This document shows positions 36,243 to 45,168 of a stretch of 64,000 bases of DNA, piece after piece. Under the pieces are notes generated by a model. The model did no database searches and had not been told where the DNA came from. It was given only the letters and a program-made list of their open reading frames with translations. The stretch lies in the NCBI GenBank assembly GCA_030272815.1, contig JAJSZT010000006.1:38456-102455 (forward strand), in the 5' to 3' direction. Each line of letters opens with the position of its first letter. Position 1 is the first letter of the stretch. Both the position numbers and the translations under genes were made by a program. This DNA is from Deltaproteobacteria bacterium. GTDB lineage: Bacteria; Desulfobacterota; Desulfobacteria; Desulfobacterales; ETH-SRB1.

Positions 36243-36818
36243 ATGAAAAAGTTTTTAATGTTTTTATGTGCGGTGACACTGGTTTTTGGGATGGTGGGAA
36301 CTGCAAGTGCTATGGTGTTTACCCTGGATTCGTATAATGTTACATTGAATGAAAGTGATCCCGGGTTGGTGCTTTATTGGAATCCCATATTGACAACCCC
36401 GGCCAGTGTTGATCTTGAGGTGGGTGAGTCTATCACTTTTGGTCTTTTTGAGTTGGGGACTGATGAAACGTGGTCGAATGCTGATGACAAGATGGAGAAG
36501 AATATAAGTGTTGCATTTGATTTTTCGAGTCCAGAAGTTTATACGACAGGAACCGGAAAAACTGTAGGAGATACTTGGCTCTTTTTTAGTTGGGGTGAAG
36601 TTGAGTGGAATAATCCCGTTGAATTCAGTTTTGGAGGCATAGGATTGTTCACGATTGATCTGGAAGATGATGGGTTTTGCACACCCGGATCAACTACCAT
36701 TGATGCTACGCTGACTTATGTGAGAGCTGTCCCCGTGCCTTCCACCATTCTACTCATGGGCAGTGGCCTTCTTAGCCTGGTGGGTTACAACCGCAATCGC
36801 TTCAGCAAAAAGAGCTAA
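36243..36818 (+). CDS. PEP-CTERM sorting-signal protein
   Basis: 191 residues with a signal peptide (MKKFLMFLCAVTLVFGMVGT, cleaved after ASA near residue 23) and a C-terminal PEP-CTERM signal near 167-191: VPVPSTILLMGSGLLSLVGY then a basic tail. Here the usual PEP is PST, which occurs in the family. Exosortase would cleave at this site and the protein would be exported to the surface or matrix. The body is beta-rich with no known domain. GAGGAGG precedes the ATG. The sigma-54 promoter upstream and terminator downstream make it a single-gene unit between prsR and prsK. No exosortase gene is in the window. Confidence 0.9.
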   Translation: MKKFLMFLCAVTLVFGMVGTASAMVFTLDSYNVTLNESDPGLVLYWNPILTTPASVDLEVGESITFGLFELGTDETWSNADDKMEKNISVAFDFSSPEVYTTGTGKTVGDTWLFFSWGEVEWNNPVEFSFGGIGLFTIDLEDDGFCTPGSTTIDATLTYVRAVPVPSTILLMGSGLLSLVGYNRNRFSKKS

Positions 36819-36860
36819 ACAGGTTTTGATAGCATCATAATTTCAGACATCACTTCACAA

Positions 36861-36896
36861 AATCCCCCGAGGTTCTTACCTTGGGGGATTTTTTTA
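36861..36896 (+). terminator. Intrinsic terminator of the PEP-CTERM gene
   Basis: AATCCCCC-GAGG-TTCTTA-CCTT-GGGGGATT forms a strong hairpin directly followed by a T run. It ends the PEP-CTERM transcript. The opposite-strand prsK stop lies 56 bases further on. Confidence 0.9.
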
Positions 36897-36951
36897 TCCC
36901 ATTTTGTCTGTGTCCGTCTGTGTGGGTCCGTGGCTAAATCAAACTGTCAGA

Positions 36952-39048
36952 TTATCCGACACCTGCGGTCAGTGGCAGTCTGATCACAAACCGGGCGCCA
37001 CCTTGCGGGCTGTTTTCGGCCGAAACACTGCCCCCCAGGCTGGCCGCCATTCTTTTCACCTGCAACAGACCGATGCCGCTGCCCCCGGCCTTACTGGTCT
37101 TGAACGGTTCAAACAGGACATCGGGCAACAGCTCTTCAGCGATTCCCGGACCGTTGTCGATAATCTCCACAACTGCCTGTCTGCCGTCATCATCCCTGCC
37201 GGTCCTTATCCGCACAATAGTCCCCTCTCCGCCTGCCTCAAAAGCATTGAGCAGCAGATTTTCCAGGATGGAGAAAAGAAGCTCCGGATCGGTGTTTACC
37301 TGCATTTCGCTTTTACATTCAATATTGATCTCTATTGACGCCAGCTTTGTCTTCAGCCGGTGCCAGCAAACCTGCAGAAACAGGCCAAGTTCAAGGTTCT
37401 GCCGTACCGGCGTGATCTCATCTTTCAATGTCCGCAAGCGCTGCTCCACCCGGTCCATTCTTCTTAAAGTGTCGTCCACCAATTCCAGCATGTCCTGCTG
37501 GAACTCAGGCTCATGGATATGGTCCGGGGCGTTTTCCCGCAACAGGGAGAGCATGGTGGCCGCATTCTTGATGTCGTGGAGGACAAAGGCCGACAAACGG
37601 TTCCAAGCCCGCCGCTCCCGGGTATGAGCCAGTTTCTCGGCCATGTGCACGGCCAGCAGGGCCGAGGCGGTCTGACTGCCAAGGAAGGTGAGCAGGTCAA
37701 AATCATCATAGCCGTATTGTCCGCCGGTAAACTCCGGCCCGAGACCAATCAGCCCGGCAAGCTGATTGCCAACAGAGATGGGAGAAAGGAGTATCAGATT
37801 CAGGGAGGTCAGGAAGGCCTCTTTGTTTTTCGATAGCTTTTGCCATGCCTGGTCCGGTTTTTTCTCTTTAACGTGAAAATGGGAATGGGTCTCGATAAAT
37901 CGCACCAGAGGATCATTTGAAGCAATACCATTTTCATTACTTCCGGTATCGGGATTTTCAGGGGAGGAAACCAGCCTGTACCCATGGGATGAATCCCCAA
38001 GCCAGATAAAAATCTCAGTGGTATAGAGACTCTCAGCCAGCACCTGACGCAGGGCCTTAACCACATCGGCCTCGGTCAGTGCCCCCTGGAGGTGCTGCGA
38101 CAGCGCCAGCCACTCATCCCGGTATTCATATTTGTTGATAAAGAAGTGAGTGCTGATAAAAAAGTGGACCCGGCGGCGCATTTTTCCGGATAAGGCAAAG
38201 AGTCCTACACCAACAAACCCTAGAGCCATAAACAGCCACTTCAGAACAAAGGACAGCGGCAGCCCGAAGGTGCGCATGATCAGGGAGACAAGCCCGAAAC
38301 CTAAAAGATAGGCGGCAAGAAGGGACGGAACAACAAAGGAATAGACCACCTTCCGGGAAACAAAAATCTTGCGGTTCAGCAGCCGGTGATGGACCACTGT
38401 ATAGGACATCAAAGTCCAGCCAAAAAGCAAAAGCGCAGCCAGGAGCAGAATATGCCTGGGGACAATGGCCAGGTACGTGAGCCGATAGGAGGCGCCCCAG
38501 GCCAAGGCTCCGCAGACCAGGCAAGCGCCGACCACCAGGAACTTGTACTTCCAGCGCCGTGTGGCATTGAGGGCGCGCCAAAACTGCTCCAGGTGCCAGG
38601 CGGCATAGAGAACCGTCATCAGGATAAAGACAGCCGAGAAATAGATGGGACTGTAATGGTGGAAAGCCAGGATTGCATTGGATATTTCGGTCGCAGAGCG
38701 GTAGGCCAGGAAGTAACCGGCCGCTGCTGTCACCACCGCCCCAACAATAATTTCAATCAAGAAATTGAGACGGGGCCCACGCATGGTTGCGACCGTTGCA
38801 CTGCGCAACCGCAGGGCCATGGAGAGCCATATAAGGGCAAAGACGATTTCGGAAAAAAGTACTACCTGAACTGCCTGCGCCTCCAGGTGATATACCAGAT
38901 AGAGATATTCTCCGGCAAGCAGGGGCAAGCCCAGCAGAGTCTGAACCAGCGCGAGGGAAAAGCGCCGCTCACCACTATTCAGGCGAATGCCTAAAAGCCC
39001 TGAGAGTAATAGCAATAAATTCAGTGTATAGAAAAAGGGTATCAACAT
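36952..39048 (-). CDS. prsK: PEP-CTERM system histidine kinase PrsK
   Basis: 698 residues. The N-terminal 300 or so form multiple membrane helices (LIPFFYTLNLLLLLSGLLGI at the start), followed by a GAF-type domain at about 310-460. The kinase core has the phosphoacceptor histidine in FVLHDIKNAATML near residue 495 and ATP-binding motifs DNGPGIAEELL and GGSGIGLLQVKRMAASLGGS at the end. This domain plan is that of PrsK, the partner of PrsR. It is one of the most G/C-rich parts of the window (39 of 60 at 38521-38580). It is transcribed towards the PEP-CTERM gene. Confidence 0.92.
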   Translation of the reverse strand: MLIPFFYTLNLLLLLSGLLGIRLNSGERRFSLALVQTLLGLPLLAGEYLYLVYHLEAQAVQVVLFSEIVFALIWLSMALRLRSATVATMRGPRLNFLIEIIVGAVVTAAAGYFLAYRSATEISNAILAFHHYSPIYFSAVFILMTVLYAAWHLEQFWRALNATRRWKYKFLVVGACLVCGALAWGASYRLTYLAIVPRHILLLAALLLFGWTLMSYTVVHHRLLNRKIFVSRKVVYSFVVPSLLAAYLLGFGLVSLIMRTFGLPLSFVLKWLFMALGFVGVGLFALSGKMRRRVHFFISTHFFINKYEYRDEWLALSQHLQGALTEADVVKALRQVLAESLYTTEIFIWLGDSSHGYRLVSSPENPDTGSNENGIASNDPLVRFIETHSHFHVKEKKPDQAWQKLSKNKEAFLTSLNLILLSPISVGNQLAGLIGLGPEFTGGQYGYDDFDLLTFLGSQTASALLAVHMAEKLAHTRERRAWNRLSAFVLHDIKNAATMLSLLRENAPDHIHEPEFQQDMLELVDDTLRRMDRVEQRLRTLKDEITPVRQNLELGLFLQVCWHRLKTKLASIEINIECKSEMQVNTDPELLFSILENLLLNAFEAGGEGTIVRIRTGRDDDGRQAVVEIIDNGPGIAEELLPDVLFEPFKTSKAGGSGIGLLQVKRMAASLGGSVSAENSPQGGARFVIRLPLTAGVG

Positions 39049-39414
39049 GAAATGAAATACCGTCCGGCAACCTTAGCCCTGACAAATCACAAGTAACCAA
39101 ATATTACTTTTACCATAGACAGCGGCGAGTTGCAAATATGGATGAACGATATTTGTCAGGAAATGAAAAACCTATAACGTATAGTGGGCGTTAATCAAAG
39201 CCTTAATTGGGTGTTTTGGGACATCCTATAATAGAGCGGTCAAGAAAAAATTAATAAATATTATTGCAGTAATAACAAAAAGTTATCAGGTGTAGGAAAT
39301 TTTGAATATAAAACTACTATTTCCATTTATGGGTTTTTTCCGGCGTTTCTCTCACTTTGAGCACCAATTTTCACAGATGGTTAAATCGACATAATCTTCC
39401 CCCAATTTTTGCAA
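39049..39414. other. Gene-free stretch upstream of prsK
   Basis: About 370 A/T-rich bases. It has a short inverted repeat, CTGACAAAT near 39074 and ATTTGTCAG near 39150, of unknown meaning. No promoter can be named with confidence. Confidence 0.4.
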
Positions 39415-39843
39415 CCTGTGCGGTTAGCCATTAGCGTTTAGCCGTTAGCATTGAAAAGGGGTGGAAATGAGAGATTTTAGAGAACTTAAAGTATGGGAGA
39501 AAGCCCATCGTCTTACACTACAGGTCTATAGAATCACAAAGAATTTTCCTTCTGATGAACGATTTGGACTTACGGTTCAGCTACGCAGGGCTGCGGCATC
39601 CGTTCCGACGAACTTTTCTCTGAAGGTTGCGGAAGAGATAGTGAGCGAGAACTTGCCAGGTTTATGAGCATCGCTGCCGGATCTGCAAGCGAGGTGGAAT
39701 ATCAGATGCTTCTCGCTTGCGATCTCAATTATATTCAGGATGAAACATATAGATAACTTAATCAACAGGTCAATGAGGTAAAGAGGATGTTGAACAGTTT
39801 TATCCAAAAGCTAACCGCTAATGCTAAAAGCTAACCGCACAGG
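39415..39843. repeat. Inverted-repeat-bounded four-helix-bundle element
   Basis: CCTGTGCGGTTAGC (39415-39428) and its perfect reverse complement (39830-39843) bound the broken four-helix-bundle gene. Further GTTAGC/GCTAAC units lie just inside both ends (TTAGCGTTTAGCCGTTAGC on the left). I have seen this border type with this gene family in related bacteria, so the whole unit is probably one mobile or repetitive element. Confidence 0.6.
39467..39834 (+). pseudogene. Four-helix bundle protein (23S rRNA intervening-sequence type), broken
   Basis: The start MRDFRELKVWEKAHRLTLQV and GLTVQLRRAAASVPTNF are typical of the family. Near 39615 the frame shifts by one base; the correct continuation, EGCGRDSERELARFMSIAAG then SASEVEYQMLLACDL, is in another frame. 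A TAA near 39754 interrupts before LNQQVNEVKRMLNSFIQKL. With one frameshift and one stop codon the gene is inactive. Confidence 0.75.
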
Positions 39844-39932
39844 TCGAAACTGTGTGGAAACCAGGCGATTTGAGTTTTCCATGCTGGGAAGAGTGGCGGC
39901 GGAAAAACCAATATATGTATTATTTAATCCTT

Positions 39933-39948
39933 AATACTATATGTTGTA
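39933..39948. promoter_or_regulatory. NrdR box 1
   Basis: AATACTATATGTTGTA resembles the NrdR consensus ACAnWATATATWGTGT. It starts 31 bases (three helical turns) before box 2, the usual arrangement at ribonucleotide-reductase promoters. It should repress nrdD-nrdG when ATP/dATP is abundant. Confidence 0.7.
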
Positions 39949-39958
39949 ATTTTTTTTG

Positions 39959-39986
39959 TTGACACATACTATATGTGTGGTATTAA
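39959..39986 (+). promoter_or_regulatory. Sigma-70 promoter of nrdDG overlapping NrdR box 2
   Basis: TTGACA (39959-39964), a 16-base spacer and TATTAA (39981-39986). The spacer contains ACATACTATATGTGTG (39964-39979), a near-perfect palindrome that is the second NrdR box, so repressor binding would block polymerase. Transcription would begin near 39993, giving a leader of about 360 bases before nrdD. Confidence 0.7.
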
Positions 39987-40085
39987 CAAGCCTAACGTCA
40001 ATATTTAATTCAGTTTTAATTGGCAAGCCTCTCACTGTTTCTTTTTTAATTTTTGTAATAATTTAGCCTTTTGAAAAAGAGTCTG

Positions 40086-40281
40086 ACAGGATAACAGGAT
40101 AAACAAGATTTTATTTAAAGTGCACAAACAAAGCCAACTCTCATTGTAGCTATCCAGTAAATCATAAAATATAATCACAACATGAATAAGGTGTGTATCA
40201 AGGTATAAGGATTTAGATTTGGATTAACAGGAAAAGTTTCGATAATTTAAATCCTGAATATCTTGTAAATCCTGTCCAAAA
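40086..40281. repeat. Inverted GACAGGAT-type repeats in the nrdD leader
   Basis: GACAGGATAACAGGATAAAC (about 40092) and, reversed, TCTTGTAAATCCTGTCC (about 40265) belong to a dispersed repeat, with a further GGATTAACAGGA at 40212. The arms could pair in the leader RNA. I see no known riboswitch. Confidence 0.4.
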
Positions 40282-40355
40282 AAATAATATTTAAAAGCGC
40301 TAAAGAGTTACTATTTTTTAAATCAATTCCAACAGAATTCTAATAGGTGGTATAA

Positions 40356-42464
40356 GTGTTTGAAGAAATCAAAAAACGGGATGGAAGAGTAGTTGAGTTT
40401 GATTCTACAAAAATTACGGCCGCCATTATTAAGGCAGGTGAAGCAACCGGAGAATTTGGAGAAAAAGAAGCAAGAAAGCTTACATTAAGAGTCCTGACAT
40501 TAGCTCATGAGCTTCGTCTTGGTCCTCTTCCGGAGGTGGAAGAGATTCAGGATATTGTTGAGAGGGTATTGCTTGATTCTCCGTTCTATAAGACAGCCAA
40601 GGCATATATCATATACAGGGAACAGCATTCGCAGATAAGAAACCTCGTAACCAAGGCTAATGTTGATCTTGTTGAGCACTACATCCAGCAACTAGACTGG
40701 AAGATCAAGGAAAACAGCAATATGTGCTATTCGCTTCAAGGGCTCAACAATTACATTTCCTCGGATGTAACATCAGAGTACTGGTTGAACAGGATTTATC
40801 CACCTGAGATCAGATCTGCTCATAAAAATGGTGATCTTCACATCCACGATCTTAGCCTTCTGTCGATATATTGCGTTGGATGGGATTTGCGTGATCTGCT
40901 AATACAGGGCTTTAAGGGAGTTGAGGGCAAAGTAGAGAGCGCACCCCCGAAACATCTGAGATCAGCTCTTGGCCAGATTGTAAACTTTTTCTACACACTC
41001 CAGGGTGAGGCTGCGGGAGCACAGGCTATTTCCAATTTTGACACTCTTCTCGCTCCATTTGTGCGTTATGATAATTTAGGCTATATTGAAGTTAAGCAGG
41101 CCCTTCAGGAATTTGTTTTTAACATTAACATTCCTACACGTGTTGGTTTCCAGACTCCTTTCACAAACATTACCATGGATCTTTACGTGCCTTCAATTTT
41201 GAAGGACCAACCGGTAATTCTGGGAGGAAAAGAGCGCGGCGAGACATATTCCGACTTTCAGCCGGAAATTGATATGATCAACAAGGCATTTGCCGAAGTA
41301 ATGATGGAAGGCGATGCAAAGGGCAGGGTTTTCACATTTCCCATACCAACATATAACATCACTAAGGATTTTGACTGGGATAATCCTAATCTTGAGATGA
41401 TATGGAAGATGACAGGCAAATACGGTATCCCATATTTTTCAAATTTTATTAATTCAGACATGTCGCCGGACGATGCAAGGTCTATGTGCTGCCGCCTGCG
41501 TCTTGACAACAGGGAGTTGTTAAAAAGAGGAGGAGGACTTTTCGGGGCAAATCCACTTACCGGTTCAATCGGGGTTGTGACAATTAATCTTCCGAGAATA
41601 GGATACATTGCAAAAAAAGAACACGAATTTTTTGATGATTTAAAAGAAAAGGTACAGTTAGCTGTTGATAGTCTGTCGATAAAAAGAAAGATACTTGAAA
41701 GATTTACTGACAGAGATTTGTATCCTTATTCAAAGTTTTATTTAAGAGAAATCAAACAGGGCTCAGGCCTGTACTGGAAGAATCATTTCTCCACAATTGG
41801 AATCATAGGCATGAATGAGGCCTGTTTAAATTTTATTGGGGAAGATATCGCAAGCGATGCAGGACAAAAATTTTCTCTTAAAGTAATGGATTTCATGCGC
41901 GATCTGATTTCAGAGATACAGGCGAAAACAGGTGATATTTTCAATCTTGAAGCAACGCCGGCAGAAGGAACATCCTATCGCCTTTCCATGTTTGATAAAA
42001 AACAGTTCCCTGAAATTATTTGTGCAAACGAGGAAGATTATAAAAAGGGGGCTGATCCATACTATACAAATTCAACCCAGCTTCCGGTAAACTATTCAGA
42101 TGATATTTACGAAACATTGATGCTTCAGGACCAGCTTCAGGCAAAATATACAGGAGGGACGGTACTTCATGTTTTTCTCGGTGAACTGGTGAATGACATA
42201 GAAGCAGTAAAGGGTCTCATCCGGAAAGTGGCAACCAATTTCCGCCTGCCTTATTTTACACTTACACCAACTTTCAGCATATGCCCGTCTCACGGTTATC
42301 TGATCGGCAAACAGGAGAGATGCTCAATCTGTAATCAGGAGACCGAAATCTACTCCAGGGTTGTGGGTTATTTAAGACCGGTAAAACAATGGAATAATGG
42401 AAAGAGGGCGGAGTTTAATATGAGAAAAACATTCAGCCCTGATTTCTCAAAAAGAGTGGCTTAA
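40356..42464 (+). CDS. nrdD: Anaerobic ribonucleoside-triphosphate reductase NrdD
   Basis: 702 residues, class III reductase that makes deoxynucleotides without oxygen using a glycyl radical. Residues about 1-95 are the ATP-cone allosteric domain (VEFDSTKITAAIIKAGEATG). The zinc site near the end is CPSHGYLIGKQERCSICN. The radical glycine is in SRVVGYLRPVKQW, followed by NNGKRAEFNMRKTF. The start is GTG with AGGTGG five bases upstream. The activase nrdG follows after six bases. Paired NrdR boxes sit at the promoter about 380 bases upstream. Length and motifs are normal. Confidence 0.97.
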   Translation: MFEEIKKRDGRVVEFDSTKITAAIIKAGEATGEFGEKEARKLTLRVLTLAHELRLGPLPEVEEIQDIVERVLLDSPFYKTAKAYIIYREQHSQIRNLVTKANVDLVEHYIQQLDWKIKENSNMCYSLQGLNNYISSDVTSEYWLNRIYPPEIRSAHKNGDLHIHDLSLLSIYCVGWDLRDLLIQGFKGVEGKVESAPPKHLRSALGQIVNFFYTLQGEAAGAQAISNFDTLLAPFVRYDNLGYIEVKQALQEFVFNINIPTRVGFQTPFTNITMDLYVPSILKDQPVILGGKERGETYSDFQPEIDMINKAFAEVMMEGDAKGRVFTFPIPTYNITKDFDWDNPNLEMIWKMTGKYGIPYFSNFINSDMSPDDARSMCCRLRLDNRELLKRGGGLFGANPLTGSIGVVTINLPRIGYIAKKEHEFFDDLKEKVQLAVDSLSIKRKILERFTDRDLYPYSKFYLREIKQGSGLYWKNHFSTIGIIGMNEACLNFIGEDIASDAGQKFSLKVMDFMRDLISEIQAKTGDIFNLEATPAEGTSYRLSMFDKKQFPEIICANEEDYKKGADPYYTNSTQLPVNYSDDIYETLMLQDQLQAKYTGGTVLHVFLGELVNDIEAVKGLIRKVATNFRLPYFTLTPTFSICPSHGYLIGKQERCSICNQETEIYSRVVGYLRPVKQWNNGKRAEFNMRKTFSPDFSKRVA

Positions 42465-42470
42465 GTTTTT

Positions 42471-43169
42471 ATGATCATAGGTGGATTACATAAGAATTCT
42501 TTAATTGATTATCCGGGAAAGATAAGCTGTGTTATCTTTCTTTCCGGGTGCAACTTTGACTGTCCTTATTGCCACAATCCTGAACTTGCAAAGGGGAGGT
42601 CTCTATCCACTGGTTATTTGAGCGAAGACCTGATATTTGATTTTCTTGGAAGCCGCAAGGGGTTTCTGGACGGAGTTGTTGTTTCAGGTGGTGAGCCGAC
42701 ACTGCAGAAAGGTCTTATATCGTTTTGTGAAAAGATCAGGCTTATGGATTATCCCGTTAAACTGGATACAAACGGAAGCAGGCCTGAAGTAATAAAGAAG
42801 CTCATAAACGAAGATCTTGTAAACTATATAGCAATGGATATAAAGACAGATCCCTCACACTACACCCCATTAATAAAAGACAATTCCAGCACGGATGATA
42901 TTTTTTTAAGTGTACGCATCATAAAGGAATCAAATATAGATTATGAGTTCCGGACTACCTGCATTAAGTCACTGGTTAATAAAAGCATTTTTGATAATAT
43001 AAGTTATTGGCTTGAAGGCTCAAAGCTTTATGCATTGCAGCAATTTAGCAAAACAAATGTTCTGCATCCTGAATTCTTCAGGGATAATTCTAATATTTAT
43101 AAGTATGATGAGCTACTGGAATTAAAGTCCGTGGCGCAAAGATGGGTCAATAAGTGCATTGTTCGTTGA
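42471..43169 (+). CDS. nrdG: Anaerobic ribonucleotide reductase activating protein NrdG
   Basis: A 232-residue radical-SAM enzyme that installs the glycyl radical on NrdD. The 4Fe-4S motif is CNFDCPYC near residue 28 (CxxxCxxC), and VVSGGEPTLQKGL binds SAM. The SLIDYPGKISCVIFLSGC start is typical of the longer NrdG/PflA-like clade. It is in an operon with nrdD. Downstream, 43170-43380 holds decayed GTTTACAGTTCACGGTT repeats and no gene. Confidence 0.95.
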   Translation: MIIGGLHKNSLIDYPGKISCVIFLSGCNFDCPYCHNPELAKGRSLSTGYLSEDLIFDFLGSRKGFLDGVVVSGGEPTLQKGLISFCEKIRLMDYPVKLDTNGSRPEVIKKLINEDLVNYIAMDIKTDPSHYTPLIKDNSSTDDIFLSVRIIKESNIDYEFRTTCIKSLVNKSIFDNISYWLEGSKLYALQQFSKTNVLHPEFFRDNSNIYKYDELLELKSVAQRWVNKCIVR

Positions 43170-43380
43170 CGGATAGTGACAACGGTTTACAGTTCACGGT
43201 TGGCGGTTTACCAGCAGCAGCCTCTAAAATTAGAACAAAAGTCTCTTTTATCTCCAGACTTCAGTCCACAAGCTTTCCTGCCGCAATATAGTCCCTGCCT
43301 TAGATCTTCTGTTGCATCAAAAAACTTTCCGTTGTTTTATTTATTGCCTTACAAAAAAGCTAATTAAAAAAGTATACAAA

Positions 43381-44238
43381 ATGCAAAAATTTAAGTCCGA
43401 TGATAAAAAATGTTTTTTGCTTGCCGAGAAGATTGAGCAGATTTTCAGGGATGGTTTTGTTTTAAGTAGCGACGTTATGCACTATATTGATTCTACCTTT
43501 TCAAACCCTTCTATAAATGAACTTGAAGAAATTATCAATGACGAGCACAATTGCGAAAGGGATTCCCTGGTTGAGCTGTTATTTTTTCCTGATGAGTCTG
43601 TCCAGATTGAACTTGAAGAATTTCTTGAAAGCAAAGATTTTAAAAAAGAAGATGAAGAAAAAGTAATAAATTATATTTTAAATAAAAAATTAGTAACAAC
43701 AATACGTTTTCCTGAAAGCAAAGACTCATTAAAGTTTTTTGTCCCAAAATCGTCTGCGATACAATTCATTTCCCGTCTTAATCTTTCAAGGAAACTGAAC
43801 AAAAGGCTTCTTAAAGCAATAAACAAATTTGTCTCCGATAAGCGTAGAACCCCTGTTAAGGTCAGACTGCGAAACGCCATGACAGTACTTTCTGAAAACA
43901 AGATTAAGTTTTTGTGCTCCTTCTTTGAAAAGATAAAAGTTGAAGAGAATTATTTTTTTAAGTGTCTGGATTTCATACTGGATTTTTTTGACGGGATTAA
44001 AGATGATATAAACATACAGCAGCCGCTTGTCGAAAGGAAGAGGTCGCTTTTTCAGAACCTTCAAAAAGCAGTTAAGTTTGAAGAACTGCTGAATAAAAAC
44101 AACTTGGAGGAATTGATATCTCGTGGAGTAAGAATTCCGCATATCAGTAAAGAGGATGCAATGAATAACATAGTAATAATAGACACGATCACTCTTGCAG
44201 TTTATGGCGAACAGTATTCCTCACCACTTGAGAGGTAG
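43381..44238 (+). CDS. Hypothetical protein, mostly helical
   Basis: 285 residues from the ATG at 43381; an upstream ATG at 43312 would add 23 residues that cross repeat-like DNA, so I prefer the later one, although neither has a strong ribosome site. The protein is charged and helical (ELEEIINDEHNCERDSLVEL, then LNLSRKLNKRLLKAINKF). It has no signal peptide, membrane segment or catalytic motif I can name. It ends five bases before a transporter gene, and the two are probably cotranscribed. Confidence 0.7.
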   Translation: MQKFKSDDKKCFLLAEKIEQIFRDGFVLSSDVMHYIDSTFSNPSINELEEIINDEHNCERDSLVELLFFPDESVQIELEEFLESKDFKKEDEEKVINYILNKKLVTTIRFPESKDSLKFFVPKSSAIQFISRLNLSRKLNKRLLKAINKFVSDKRRTPVKVRLRNAMTVLSENKIKFLCSFFEKIKVEENYFFKCLDFILDFFDGIKDDINIQQPLVERKRSLFQNLQKAVKFEELLNKNNLEELISRGVRIPHISKEDAMNNIVIIDTITLAVYGEQYSSPLER

Positions 44239-44243
44239 GCAAC

Positions 44244-45110
44244 TTGCTTTGGTTCATCCTTGCTATTGCGACAGCACTTTGTGTAGCCACTGGCGATGCT
44301 TTGACAAAGAAGTTTTTCGGCCGATTTTCGCCTTATGATATGGCAATTGCCTCTTCTATTTATAGCCTTCCATTTTTAGTTGTATATATTTTCTTTATCC
44401 CCATTCCACAACTAGACACTGTTTTCTGGTGGATTGCATGCATATTAATTCCTTTGGATACTTTTGCTTTCTATCTCTACATGAAGGCTATAAAGCTTTC
44501 TCCTCTTTCTCTTTCAATTCCGTTTTTGTCATTTACACCGGTTTTTATGATATTAACGGGTTTTATTGTTCTTGGAGAAGTGCCGAATAGTTGGGGAATT
44601 ATAGGTATTGGTTTTGTTGTGGCTGGCAGTTATTTATTAAATGTCACACAGGTAAAATATGGCTATTTTGCTCCATTTAGGGCTATTCTCAGGGAGCCAG
44701 GTTCTATTCTGATGCTGGTTGTTGCATTTATATATTCTTTTTTAGCTGTTTTGGGGAAAAAGGCAATCCAGTATTCTTCTCCGCTTTTTTTCGGTTTTTT
44801 TTACCTGGCGGCTCTTGATATAACAACCTTGATCTTTTTCCCCTTCCTTGAAAAGATTAGATGGAGAGATATACTTAAGGTTCCTGTAAAAGGATTGAGC
44901 GTTGGTTTAATGCTCTTTCTGCATGCATTATTTCATTGCCTTGCCATAAACATGATTGAGGCGGTTTATATGATAGCTGTAAAGCGTATGAGTATTCTTT
45001 TTAGTGTGATGTATGGGTGGATCTTATTTAAAGAATCAGATATTGGCGCAAGGATGCTGGGGGCTTTATTGATGTTTGCGGGGGTGGTACTCATTATATT
45101 GTTAGGCTGA
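44244..45110 (+). CDS. EamA/DMT-superfamily transporter
   Basis: 288 residues with ten predicted membrane helices in two five-helix halves, the EamA layout of drug/metabolite exporters. The N-half starts LWFILAIATALCVATGDALT and includes PFLSFTPVFMILTGFIVLGE. The C-half has YMIAVKRMSILFSVMYGWIL followed by FKESDIGARMLGALLMFAGV. The start is TTG with GAGAGG upstream. The substrate cannot be told from sequence. Confidence 0.85.
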   Translation: MLWFILAIATALCVATGDALTKKFFGRFSPYDMAIASSIYSLPFLVVYIFFIPIPQLDTVFWWIACILIPLDTFAFYLYMKAIKLSPLSLSIPFLSFTPVFMILTGFIVLGEVPNSWGIIGIGFVVAGSYLLNVTQVKYGYFAPFRAILREPGSILMLVVAFIYSFLAVLGKKAIQYSSPLFFGFFYLAALDITTLIFFPFLEKIRWRDILKVPVKGLSVGLMLFLHALFHCLAINMIEAVYMIAVKRMSILFSVMYGWILFKESDIGARMLGALLMFAGVVLIILLG

Positions 45111-45168
45111 AGTCCGAAGGCTGAAGCTCCCTAACAGCCCCCCACCTTCAGTCTATCCACCTGAGTAG

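Noticed and set aside
36904..39000. Several long frames opposite prsK
   Set aside because: They are the complementary strand of a G/C-rich real gene. The translated products are proline- and serine-rich with no family match.
43176..43367. 63-codon frame between nrdG and the hypothetical gene
   Set aside because: It runs through GTTTACAGTTCACGGTT-type repeat DNA and has no ribosome site or family match.
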